In this document: positions 25,080-34,555 of the stretch, one piece after another
How the letters are laid out: each line of letters starts with the position of its first letter
Position numbering within the stretch: the first letter of the stretch is position 1
Source: Plasmodium coatneyi
Taxonomy: Eukaryota > Apicomplexa > Aconoidasida > Haemosporida > Plasmodiidae
Reading direction: 5' to 3'
Length of the DNA stretch: 64,000 nucleotides
Assembly (NCBI RefSeq): GCF_001680005.1
Contig: NC_033564.1
Coordinates: forward strand, 1,054,001 to 1,118,000
Notes under the pieces: model-generated
What the model was told of the DNA's origin: nothing
The model's database searches: none
The model's input: only the letters and a program-made list of their open reading frames with translations
Program-made: the position numbers and the translations under genes

Positions 25080-26889
25080 ATGGCAACGCATGCAAAGGTA
25101 CGTACATTCATTTCCTGCTCTTAATACATTTCTGCAGTGTGCACGTAATATTTTGTGAGTAGTGAAATAAATAATAATATATAATGTGAAGTGGCATATA
25201 TATTTTACTCCTTACATTTATAGGAAGGTCACTTGGTTATGTTACCTTCGAGAAAGTATCTGTACGATAAACTACTAACGGGACAAAATCGTGTTGATTG
25301 CACGGATCTAGATAAGAGAGGAAGGGTTAAAGATGAAATAAAAGTGTATCTGAATGAGGAACAATATGCTGAAGACATAGTAAAAGCTTGGTGTAATATG
25401 CATAAATCAAAGAAAGTCCTATTGTCCGATCATGAACTTTGTTATGTTCTCCATTATTGGTTAGGTAATATAGTGTCGAGGAATTTGAAGACAACTTCTT
25501 CATTTTCAACCGCCATGGGTGAAATTTATAAAGAATTGAAGGTGCTAATTCCTACAAGTACATGTACCAGGATATGCCCTACTGTTGACAAAGACGAATT
25601 CGACTTAAAGAAAACAATATATGACTATACACAGGACCAACACTTTATTTGGGCCTACTCAGGTGCTGCAGGCAGCACCTGTGATGAAGCATATCACAAC
25701 CACCTTCAAAAAATAAATGGAGCTTATGTGGATGTGTATGCAAAATGTAAAGATAAAACTACTGGTCTCTGTTGTGGCGAATTTAAGGAACTCTTTAGTA
25801 AAAATAGAAATAGCGACACATTAAATTTAACATGCACAGTGCAATCTACTCCAAAGAAACCTTCTGCTGGAGATGACTTCGACCTTGGCGACGCCGTGGT
25901 AGATGGTAAGTGGTACATTTTTTTATGGTGCTACATTGCTTTATGATGGTGTCGTGGAAGGAAGGTGGTAGATTGTTAGCGGTGGAAGAAAGGTTGTTAG
26001 GTGGGTGGTAGGTGGGTTGTTAAGTGGTAGGTGGGTTGTTAGGGGTGGTAGGTGGAAGGAAAGTTGTTAGGTGGTAGGTGGGTTGTTAAGTGGTAGGTGG
26101 GTTGTTAGGTGGTAGGGTGAAAGCAGGAAGGTGATGTTAGGGGGGTGAAGGAAAGAAGGTTGTTAGGTGGGTGGTATAGTGGAAGGAAGGTTGTTCGGGG
26201 TGGTTGATGGAAGGAAGGTTGTTAGGTGGTTGATGGAAGGAAGGTTGTTAGGTGGTTGGTGGAAGGAAGGTTGTTGTGTGGTTGGTGGAAGGAAAGGTTG
26301 TTAGGTGGTTGGTGGAAGGAGGTGAGGGGGAGTGTATGTTCCCCCTTGGGGGGGAAATACACCCGAAGGGTGTATTAAAAAAAAAAAAATATATATTTTA
26401 TTGAAATTACCTTTCGTATTTTTTTTTTTTTTAGGTGGAAATGACGATCCACCACCACCACCCAAACTCAAACCAAATCCCAATCCAAATCAAGCTGGTA
26501 GTAGTGGTAGTTTTTCGGATGCCGATTTAGTGGATGGTGTCTCTGGTGGAGAAGGAAAGGGAGGGAGTGACGGTGGTGGTAGTCACAGAAAAGAAGGGGA
26601 AGAGGCTGATGTTCTTAGTGGTGTCGTTCCTGCTGCCGTGTCAGGTGGACTTGCTGCAATAGGATTACCTGCCTTGGCATACTTTTTTTACAAGTACAAA
26701 CCTTTCTTCTTGAGGAAGCATAACCATTCTGGAAATGGAAGAAGGAAAAGGTCCCTTAGGAGACAATTTAATGATTTTGAGGGGGACGACGACGACTCAA
26801 CGGAGTACGACTCAACAATGGAATATAATTCAACTAATTCGTCCGAATATTCTATTCCATATACCTCCTCATTATCGTCTAGACGATAA
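25080..26889 (+). CDS. pir: PIR/KIR family antigen whose stalk is a near copy of host CD99
   Basis: Exons are 25080-25097 (MATHAK), 25224-25905 and 26435-26889, giving 384 residues. Intron 1 joins in phase 0 and intron 2 in phase 1, splitting a Gly codon. Exon 2 is a PIR ectodomain: MLPSRKYLYDKL then Cys, CYVLHYWLGNIV, family cysteines. It then changes at about residue 216 to GDDFDLGDAVVDG, and exon 3 continues with a Pro/Asn stretch (KPNPNPN), GSFSDADLVDGVSGGEGKGG and SHRKEGEEAD. As I recall it, this matches the ectodomain of primate CD99 over about 77 residues. After it, a PIR-like membrane segment (GLAAIGLPALAYFFYK) and basic/acidic tail follow without the intron that every sibling has at this point. 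CD99 mimicry by P. knowlesi KIR proteins has been reported, and interference with host T-cell adhesion was proposed. Here the mimic sits in the membrane-proximal stalk. Confidence 0.87.
25851..26610 (+). other. CD99-like mimic segment (two coding blocks around an intron)
   Basis: The blocks are 25851-25905 and 26435-26610, residues about 216-292 of the PIR protein. The composition (Asp/Gly/Pro/Ser-rich, no cysteine) differs sharply from the Cys-containing PIR domain before it. The order of the sub-motifs KKPSAG, DDFDLGDAVVDG, NDDP-Pro-rich, PNPNPN, SSGSFSDADL, DGVSGGEGKGGSDGGGS and HRKEGEEAD is the order in CD99 as I remember it, without rearrangement. Confidence 0.85.
25955..26330. repeat. 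Intronic copy of the GTTGTTAGG-type minisatellite
   Basis: Most of the 529-bp second intron of the CD99-like PIR gene consists of shuffled GGAAGGAAGGTTGTTAGG, GGTGGTAGGTGG and GGTTGTTAAGTGG blocks, G-rich on the coding strand. The last part (about 26,376-26,434) is ordinary A/T-rich intron with a poly-T acceptor tract. Confidence 0.85.
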
Positions 26890-27000
26890 ACATCATCCTC
26901 TAGATGATCATCGTCTAGATGAACAAACATCTTCAGATGATAAACATATAGGTTAGCATCTATATGAACATCTTACATTAACATCTTAGATGAATACGAA
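26875..27000. repeat. Short CTAGATGA / AACATCTT repeats after the last PIR gene
   Basis: Starting at the codons for the terminal SSRR, the words CTAGA(T/C)GA, GATAAACAT and GAACATCTTA recur with small changes for about 120 bases into the 3' flank. The end of the reading frame and the 3' UTR share this repeat. Confidence 0.55.
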
Positions 27001-28011
27001 CAATAGACGAACAAACAAATAATAATAAAGAAGGAAGAAGAGGATGTAATAAGAAGGAACAAATAATATAATAAAAAAAAGAGAGTGCACCCTACCATCC
27101 CTATTGTTGTTTCTTCCTTACCCCAGTAGTAGTACTACCATTGTTAGCCTTCTTTACAAGGAAAGTACCACCACCATCACACTTTAATTATCATAGTTAT
27201 ATTAACAGTACACACATAATATGAATAATCACTCCTGGCATTTTTTTTTCTTTCTTAACATGTTGTGTGTTCGGATTGGCTATTTATATATATATTCTAT
27301 TTGCTTAAGTTTAGGTGAATTAATTTTATCATTATTTTCCTTTTTCTTTTGCGTTTTTCATCCTTTCCGTTACCACCTGCTTTTTCACCCATTTGTTTAA
27401 GTTTTTTTTTTTTTTTTTAAACCCTTTCCCGTACCAACTCGTTAGCAACACTTTTCAGCGTTGCTACGTTTAACTTACCAATTGCGAATGCCTCAAACGT
27501 GTATGCTCCAGTTAACACTGTGCAAAGGAAAAAAAAAAAAAAAAAAAAAAAACGGAAAAAGCGTTCTAAGAAACATATAAAAAGAAGGGAATTTTTTTTT
27601 TCCTTTTGCAAAAAATTATAAAGTGAAAAATGGCAAGAAAGGAAAAAAAAAAAAAAAAAGGGAAAATTACAAAAGCGAAGGGGTGAAACGCCGAATTTGC
27701 GTGTTCTTCCATTTTCCGCAATTCCCAAATTTCTCATTTACAAATTTGTGAAATTTCTCAAATTCTCAGCACTCCGCGATTTTTCTAATTTCACAAGTTC
27801 CCCACGCGCTTCTTTTCTTTACAGAATAAAAAAAAAAAGTTTTACAAACTTTGCAAAAGGGGAAAACTGCAAAGTGGGCACAAATTAAGAAAGAGTTAAG
27901 AAGTATCACATCCGTTTTTTGAGCAGCCAAGCACGTGCATGTGCGCGTTTGCCACAGAGCAATCCCAGTAAATCTCGCAAAAAAAAAGAAAAAAAAAAAA
28001 CATGCCAAAGA
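26890..28011. other. Boundary between the variant island and core genome
   Basis: The left part is the 3' flank of the last PIR gene. From about 27,240 the DNA changes to T- and A-run-rich sequence of core intergenic type (runs near 27,402-27,418, 27,530-27,551, 27,643-27,659), leading into the 5' UTR of the core gene that starts at 28012. No telomere array, transposon end or direct repeat marks the junction. I see no other gene. Confidence 0.5.
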
Positions 28012-31000
28012 ATGCAAAACATCGTTGACCCCGATAGCATACGTAGTGGCAATTCAATTTCGCAAAAGTGTAATAACGACTCGCACATTTTTAAGGAAGG
28101 CAAACAGAACAGTGGCAGCCAAAATGGAAGAGATGCAGAACAAGAACAAGTGGAAAATAACTACTTACTAAACGAAAACAAGCAAAAAAGTGGACCACAT
28201 ATAAGTGAGGAAAACACCACGGTGAAGACCAACAGCAACAATGCACACAGAGAATGTAAAGTAGAACCCCCCACGGATAACATTTATCATGCCTTTTCTG
28301 CTAATGGTCTAAAGAGTAAAAGCACATCCAAGGATTTTTTAACGAATGAGGAAGAAACGAGCACCAAAAAGAGCCTAGAAGAGGCGGTCAATAGAAGGAA
28401 AAAAATTAACGAAATGATTGCAGCGTACAATTCTTTAAATTTAAGTTTATCCAGTTGCAATTTCGACAACTCGGACAACTTGGGCATTAGAAAGAAAACG
28501 TCTCTTTACAATTCTGATTATAGCTGTGCTGTGGATTATCAGAACCAAATGAGTTACAAGAAAAAAGTGTATGAGGGGAACTACTCAGGTGTGACGAATC
28601 AGGCGGAGGAGAAAAAGGGAGAGATCTACGACAGAGGGGGTTGTGTCAATAATGAGATCGCGGGACTGTCTAGGAGCAACTACTCGAATGGTTTACTCCA
28701 CCGTAGGGGGAACCTCGCAAACGGGGATAACCTGGTGTGCAGAATAAAGGACCTCTCAGCAGGTCACGGGAACCGTAGCGAAAAATACCGCGAAAACCGC
28801 AGTGCCAACGGCCCAGGCAATTCGATCGACCAGTCCCAAGATGACGAAGAATTCGAAGACTATAAAACATTCCTAACCCTAGACAGCAACCACACCATAT
28901 TCAAGACAAAGCCTCTGAAGCTCCCGGACTTGTCCTTCCTGCATAACAGCAGCCGTGTTTATAGCACCTTGGATTTTAGCAACGATGGGGAAGATGATCA
29001 AAGTAGTAACCGCTTCTGCAGGAATAGAATTCTGTACGAGAGTTTGGAAGGCCTGTCCTTCGACCACGATGGGGACGACAATATTGTTGGCGGTGGTGTG
29101 AATGTTTGGGGAGATATGAACTTCTCTCACGTGAACCCTCACAGGAAGCCTAACCCCATCTCGGAGAAGAGCGCAGAAAACGCTGCACTGCGAAGGAAGA
29201 CAGCAGGTATGCCCGAGAGAAATCATCAAAATTGCGTGGACAATAGTGCCATCTTCTTCAATCCGAGGAAGGAAAGTAAAAAAAACGCCGCTAAGAATTG
29301 CATAAAAAGTAGCGGACTGGAAAACTCCAACATAGAGGAGCTAATTAATGGCGGCATTAAGCGGATTGGCCGCGTGAGTCCAGTTAGTCGCACCACCGGC
29401 CAGAATGTGAATCTTGCCCATTGTGGCGAAAACTGGGAGAGAAACAGAAGCCACTCGAAAAGGCATACAAACGAAAGGAGCACTCACCAGAACAAGGAGA
29501 TGGAGTTCAATTTTGTAAAAAATGATTCCATATGCAATAACAGTTATCGTAGACAAACCGCCAACTTGGGAGGTACTAAAATTTCTATGCATATTCGCGC
29601 ACCAAATGGCGAAGTCAAAAAAGGCACAAACTATATAAGACGAATCAGTAACACATGCGACATTTTTCCAGCTACCTACAATTGTGAGGATGGACCTGAA
29701 GGCATGTGCAATGACAGAGGTGAAGGACACGCACTTAGTAGTGATAAGTATGCAAATATGCATGCGCAGTATGGGCATCCGTATGATGTGAAAAAAAGTG
29801 CGCACGAAAGTGAAGCTTACCGCAACGGTTTACCCCGCCGCCATTCCTGCCTCAACAACATAGAAAAATTTAAAGAAATGCTGCTAACCGTGGCAACAGA
29901 TAACCTAAACGAATATGCAAAATGCCTACAGAGCATCAACAACGAAAAGTTAAAAAGTTACAAGTACTGTATCAAGCGAGTGAATGACTACAACATTAGT
30001 CAATATTTGAGTGCGACGTTTCGCGCGTCCATTCCAGTGAAAGGCATTGAAGAGTCGGTGCTGACCAACTCGGATACCTTTTCTTCCGTTCGTAACTCGG
30101 CGTACGAAAGTGATGAGTCCAGTGTGTCCCCCCACGATGGAGACACGAGTTGTGAGGAGTTGGCGAATGTGAGCATTGCAGATGGTGATACCAACAGTGA
30201 GTGTCACGGCGGTGGTAGTAGTGTCCATGACAAGGACTGGCATGGAGCCAACGGCAACTTAAAAGTTTACAAAAAGAAAAAAAAAATTAAACGCATCAAC
30301 TGCCTGGAACACATACCCAAGGACGAATTTAATTCGTGTCCAGAGAAAATAAAAAGTGAACGAAATGAGAGCACATGCGTAGGTCGTATAGATAAAAAGT
30401 GTATGCACAACGGAAAGAGTATCTATGCATACGAGAGGAGCCAGAAGCAGAGAAGAAAGCAGACATATGCAATTAGGCAATGCAAACTAGCCAACGTTAC
30501 AATTGATAGTCTTCAACTTAACTATGTTGACCAAAATTTAAAAAAACAAAACAAAACATGTGAAAAACCACTAGGAGGAAAAACGTACTTGGCTCGAAGG
30601 AGCAAGATGTGTAGCCTTGATTGTGCGGATAGCGACTGCAATGGTTACGGCGGTTGCGACAGTTGCGGATGCTATAGCTGCGTGCGCACACCGAACGGCC
30701 AAGCCGCGCAGTGTTTAAAAAAAACGAATGCAAGAAAGGGAAAGTATCCCCATAGCAGTAGCTGTGGTGGGAAAAACAAACAAAGTGCATTTCTTTCCCT
30801 CAACGCAGATTCAAAGAACCACAACGACCAACTTAAAAGCTCGTCCATTTCGCGAAGTAGTCTGTGTGAAGGGGAGTACCAAGAGTTATCCTTTAACAAC
30901 GAACGAAGTGGTCGCCAAGAAATCTTTGCAAATGTGAAAAGCATAAGCAATTGTAACAACACCCTGATGGATGACCTCATGAGGAAGGACTCCACAAATA

Positions 31001-33603
31001 ACGGTGGACATAGGGGCGAAAGAAGTACCTTCAGGAATGACAGCAACATTAAGGTGAGTGAAAATTTGGGTGATTACACCGGAGTTAATTATTTGCATGA
31101 GTTTCCTCTCCTCAGCGAGGACAATAAATGTGTGAACAGTTATATAATGCGCAACGTGGGTGAAGGGGATACCCACGAGAGGAATTTCCAGGAAGATGGT
31201 CCCAACCCAATTGTAGAATTCAACTCGAGTGGTTATCCACTCGCACAGAGCCTTCGCAAACAAAATGGTACAAGTGAATTGGGAAGGAGGAACCATACAG
31301 GGGACGTAAACCAATCATGTTACACCCAAGGGGTGTCCGAAAAGTACTATCTGGAAAGTGAAAAATTAAGTGAACTCCATCCCTTGAGGGAGGAACAGAG
31401 CAATGCGAGCTGCCAAAATTATGAACCCTTTGAAGATAAGAGATTCCCAAATGTTGCAAATCTGTACGGTAGGGACAATTCCAATGGGGCCGAAACGGAT
31501 GGGAGAGGAGGAAACCCCCTCTTCCATGACATACAAAGGGACAGCATGACCAATTGCGACTCCCCATTTTTAAGTAAAAAAGAGAAAGACATGACGGAAG
31601 GGGGCAACCATGTTTTAAGTTTCAATGTAGAAGAAAGTCAACACAGTAATGATAAGCATAGAGAGGACCATCAAATGGATGTCGAAAATAACCCCCTGGT
31701 GAATAACCCACGCAGTTGTAAAGCACCTCTTCATTGCGCAGATAAGTACGAAGGAAAAGGCATTGAAGAAATTATTAAAAACAACAAGACGAGGATTGAG
31801 CAGCTGTACGATAGTGAAGGAAGTCAAAGTCATGTTTACATCGGTGAAAATATTAGTGGATTTACACACCCCATGGAGGATGAGATGGGAGCAAAGCATA
31901 ATAACACCCCTTCCTTTGTTCACAAATTGGACAATTCTTGTAGCTCTCAAAATGATCCCTCCTATTCAATTAACTCATATAATGAGGAAATTGAAGATAA
32001 AAATATAATTGCGTGTTCTTTGGACAGTTTCAATGAAGAGTTTATTGCCCCCATGTCAGTTCCCACCCCTGCGGCATCCATTTTCTCAGATGGAAGTGTC
32101 TGTTCCCCGCAGAAAGGGAACTTAAATGGTGACGGATCTCCCCACCAGGGAAGTGTAAAAATAAACGCGGGAAGAGATTTACCGTTAGGAGGTCCCTTCC
32201 AGATGTACCACCAAAATTTTAATTGTGATACAAACCCGATGGGGTTCCATCAAATGGGTGTGGTTAATGAAAAATGTGACTACAACTCGTTAGGTGTTGC
32301 CCAGGATTATTTTCCCAAAAGGGAAGACACTATCCAATATAGTAACCATTTGACCAATTTAACAGAGGGAAGGAACTACAGCTCCAGCACCATACCTGGT
32401 GAAATCCTACAGGAGATCTCAAAAAAGAAAGACGAATCGATGGTGGAAAAGAAATTGAACCCATCTGATAAAAACATAAGTAGTGAACAAAGTAACACAT
32501 ACAACGGAAAACGAACCGGTGATAATATATATAGCGAAAATGTTAATCTCCATTTTCAACGCAAAGGCAGTATCGTGCAAAAAACAAATGAAGAGGTGCA
32601 CCAAAGGCATAAACAGACGTACCGCCAGGCGAGCAACTCATCTGGTAGGGCAAGAAATGACGCAATTGGAGATGAAGGAAATAGATTGAGGGGAGGGAAA
32701 AAAAACGAACTCCACAAAATTGTAAATACACTAGAAATAAAAGAAACAAAGATAAAGACCAAACAAGGCATTTTCGAAATAACATCTGAGGGAAAAGTTC
32801 TCTTCACCTTCTTCGGAAGATCAGAAATTAAAGAATACAAAAAGGTAAAGAGACATAAGCTAAACATAGACATTTCCAAGCCGAGGAAGCTATTATTTAT
32901 AATCGAAATAAATGGAATAGACATAAAAATAAAAGACGTACTATTAGACGACGTGTTGGATTTCTACAACCTGCTCGAAGAAGAACTGCCAAAGTCGCAC
33001 CAAGTAAGATACGAGTATGCTTATGACGTCATCGAGACGTTGAAAAAGCACACCCCTAAGGTGTCTCTCACAAAGAAGTGGTTTGGGGTGTACAACCTCA
33101 TGAGCAATGGAAGCACCCCTGATTTTATGGCAACACTGAAAAACAACATGTTCATTGATAAAATTGAAATTAAGAACAATCAAGTGATGTTTGCCTTGAA
33201 GGAGGGGAACACCGTAACGCTGAATGTTGACGATTTGAATGGGGTCACTACCAAACTGACGAGGCAATTGCGGGAGAGGGGAAAAAATACCATAGAGGAA
33301 GACGCTAAAAAGGGGTGCGAAGCACTCCTCAGAGGTATGGTTTCCACAAATGAACAAGATGTCAAGGCTGTTTTACTCAATTTGCAATTACTCCTAAAAA
33401 AGACAGGAGTGTCCATAGATATAGTCATCCAAAACTGGTGTAATACTTTACAGGCTTACTCACAGTGCCTAGACCTATTGACAAAAGGGAACGCAGAATA
33501 TACCCTCAGGATGAGGAAAGCCTTGGCCGACATAACAGCAAGAACTGACCTCCACAGGAGGGAGATTTATTTTTCCATATTTCCTGTCATAGTTGAGGAG
33601 TGA
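28012..33603 (+). CDS. Large low-complexity protein with a C-terminal PLK4-like cryptic polo-box module and no kinase domain
   Basis: A single long exon of 1,863 residues from ATG 28012. The frame is open farther upstream (to about 27,919) but has no earlier ATG. Residues 1 to about 1,550 are polar, Asn/Ser/Glu-rich and probably disordered, with a Cys-rich patch near residues 867-892 (CADSDCNGYGGCDSCGC). Nothing resembles a kinase: no glycine loop, HRD or DFG. About residues 1,572-1,863 are different, compact and globular. KIKTKQGIFEIT, LPKSHQVRYEYA...TPKVS, GSTPDFMATL and a final YFSIFPVIVEE follow the order of landmarks I recall in the cryptic polo box of human PLK4 (KTKN..., LPEKYWRKYQYA...SPKIT, GADFEVWF, FPIIIG). 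The PLK4 module dimerises and binds centriole scaffold proteins. I infer a basal-body or centriolar-plaque role. The family assignment is by eye and needs a profile search. Confidence 0.7.
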   Translation: MQNIVDPDSIRSGNSISQKCNNDSHIFKEGKQNSGSQNGRDAEQEQVENNYLLNENKQKSGPHISEENTTVKTNSNNAHRECKVEPPTDNIYHAFSANGLKSKSTSKDFLTNEEETSTKKSLEEAVNRRKKINEMIAAYNSLNLSLSSCNFDNSDNLGIRKKTSLYNSDYSCAVDYQNQMSYKKKVYEGNYSGVTNQAEEKKGEIYDRGGCVNNEIAGLSRSNYSNGLLHRRGNLANGDNLVCRIKDLSAGHGNRSEKYRENRSANGPGNSIDQSQDDEEFEDYKTFLTLDSNHTIFKTKPLKLPDLSFLHNSSRVYSTLDFSNDGEDDQSSNRFCRNRILYESLEGLSFDHDGDDNIVGGGVNVWGDMNFSHVNPHRKPNPISEKSAENAALRRKTAGMPERNHQNCVDNSAIFFNPRKESKKNAAKNCIKSSGLENSNIEELINGGIKRIGRVSPVSRTTGQNVNLAHCGENWERNRSHSKRHTNERSTHQNKEMEFNFVKNDSICNNSYRRQTANLGGTKISMHIRAPNGEVKKGTNYIRRISNTCDIFPATYNCEDGPEGMCNDRGEGHALSSDKYANMHAQYGHPYDVKKSAHESEAYRNGLPRRHSCLNNIEKFKEMLLTVATDNLNEYAKCLQSINNEKLKSYKYCIKRVNDYNISQYLSATFRASIPVKGIEESVLTNSDTFSSVRNSAYESDESSVSPHDGDTSCEELANVSIADGDTNSECHGGGSSVHDKDWHGANGNLKVYKKKKKIKRINCLEHIPKDEFNSCPEKIKSERNESTCVGRIDKKCMHNGKSIYAYERSQKQRRKQTYAIRQCKLANVTIDSLQLNYVDQNLKKQNKTCEKPLGGKTYLARRSKMCSLDCADSDCNGYGGCDSCGCYSCVRTPNGQAAQCLKKTNARKGKYPHSSSCGGKNKQSAFLSLNADSKNHNDQLKSSSISRSSLCEGEYQELSFNNERSGRQEIFANVKSISNCNNTLMDDLMRKDSTNNGGHRGERSTFRNDSNIKVSENLGDYTGVNYLHEFPLLSEDNKCVNSYIMRNVGEGDTHERNFQEDGPNPIVEFNSSGYPLAQSLRKQNGTSELGRRNHTGDVNQSCYTQGVSEKYYLESEKLSELHPLREEQSNASCQNYEPFEDKRFPNVANLYGRDNSNGAETDGRGGNPLFHDIQRDSMTNCDSPFLSKKEKDMTEGGNHVLSFNVEESQHSNDKHREDHQMDVENNPLVNNPRSCKAPLHCADKYEGKGIEEIIKNNKTRIEQLYDSEGSQSHVYIGENISGFTHPMEDEMGAKHNNTPSFVHKLDNSCSSQNDPSYSINSYNEEIEDKNIIACSLDSFNEEFIAPMSVPTPAASIFSDGSVCSPQKGNLNGDGSPHQGSVKINAGRDLPLGGPFQMYHQNFNCDTNPMGFHQMGVVNEKCDYNSLGVAQDYFPKREDTIQYSNHLTNLTEGRNYSSSTIPGEILQEISKKKDESMVEKKLNPSDKNISSEQSNTYNGKRTGDNIYSENVNLHFQRKGSIVQKTNEEVHQRHKQTYRQASNSSGRARNDAIGDEGNRLRGGKKNELHKIVNTLEIKETKIKTKQGIFEITSEGKVLFTFFGRSEIKEYKKVKRHKLNIDISKPRKLLFIIEINGIDIKIKDVLLDDVLDFYNLLEEELPKSHQVRYEYAYDVIETLKKHTPKVSLTKKWFGVYNLMSNGSTPDFMATLKNNMFIDKIEIKNNQVMFALKEGNTVTLNVDDLNGVTTKLTRQLRERGKNTIEEDAKKGCEALLRGMVSTNEQDVKAVLLNLQLLLKKTGVSIDIVIQNWCNTLQAYSQCLDLLTKGNAEYTLRMRKALADITARTDLHRREIYFSIFPVIVEE

Positions 33604-34555
33604 TGGGGAGTGGGTGCCATGACTGAAAGTTCTCCCCTCCGCGTTGCAACATCCTTTTATAAATACCATTTAACTGGTTAAACAACACAGCAGCACATTA
33701 TTTTTTTTTTTTTTTTTGGTGTTTTTTTTTTTTTTTTTTTTCGCCTCCCTCTTTGTCTAATTCCGCCCATAAATGCTTCATATCGTGTATGCCCCCATAA
33801 ACACACTCTCTTTTGTCCTTGTAAAATTTTTAATCCAAAAAGTGAGCAAAAAAAAAAATGGCGAAGATCCTTACATCTTCCTTCAGCAAATTTTTATGTA
33901 TTGTTTTGGTTGGCCTTCTTCACACGAATGGACATCGTGATTGAGCAGGGGAATCCCGGCGCGATGGAATTTTTTTTCCTTTTTTTTTTTTTTTTTTTTA
34001 CCCCTTTTGAAGGGTTATTACTCCCCCCCCTGGTGTGCACATTGTCTCCTCTTCCGAAAAAAAAAAAATTGGGACGAATCTCTAGTACCGCAGTGATGCC
34101 TCTGCGCAGGGCGTTGCTATGCACAGGGAAGAGCACCGCGCAGTGTGCTCCAATTGGGTGCCAACCATGAGGAAAATTTTCCCACCCGATTAACCAAAAT
34201 GAACGCGCAGAAATGATAGAATATCACTTCACGCTTAAGTGCATTATTGTTCGACGTCTTTTCCGTGTGACGATTTGTGGACACCGCGGATAGTCTACAT
34301 CCCGTTTGTCACAAAAGGAAGAAAAAAAAAAAAAAAAAAGACTCCCTTTAGCCGCTGCGGACCGCTTACATTGCAGCCAACTCAAAAAAAACATCCCAAG
34401 TTACTCCAAAAATTAAGCTATTAGGAAAAAAATAAATATAAGACGTTCACCCCATTGTGGGGTAATGACCCATGGAGGGGTAGCCTTTTTTTTTCCCCTC
34501 CTTTCTTCATTTGTCCTCTTTCGTTTTCTTGTTTTTCCCCCTTGGAGTGACAACG
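33604..34555. other. Intergenic region between two rightward core genes
   Basis: It holds the 3' UTR of the polo-box protein and the promoter of the ASH-domain gene. Homopolymer T and A runs lie at 33,700-33,742, 33,848-33,858, 33,977-34,000 and 34,321-34,339. No gene is seen. Confidence 0.5.

Noticed and set aside
25080..26889. SICAvar gene instead of PIR/KIR
   Set aside because: The short first exon, LPSxxxY start, WLG motif, one ectodomain and short tail are PIR features. No multiple cysteine-rich SICA modules are present.
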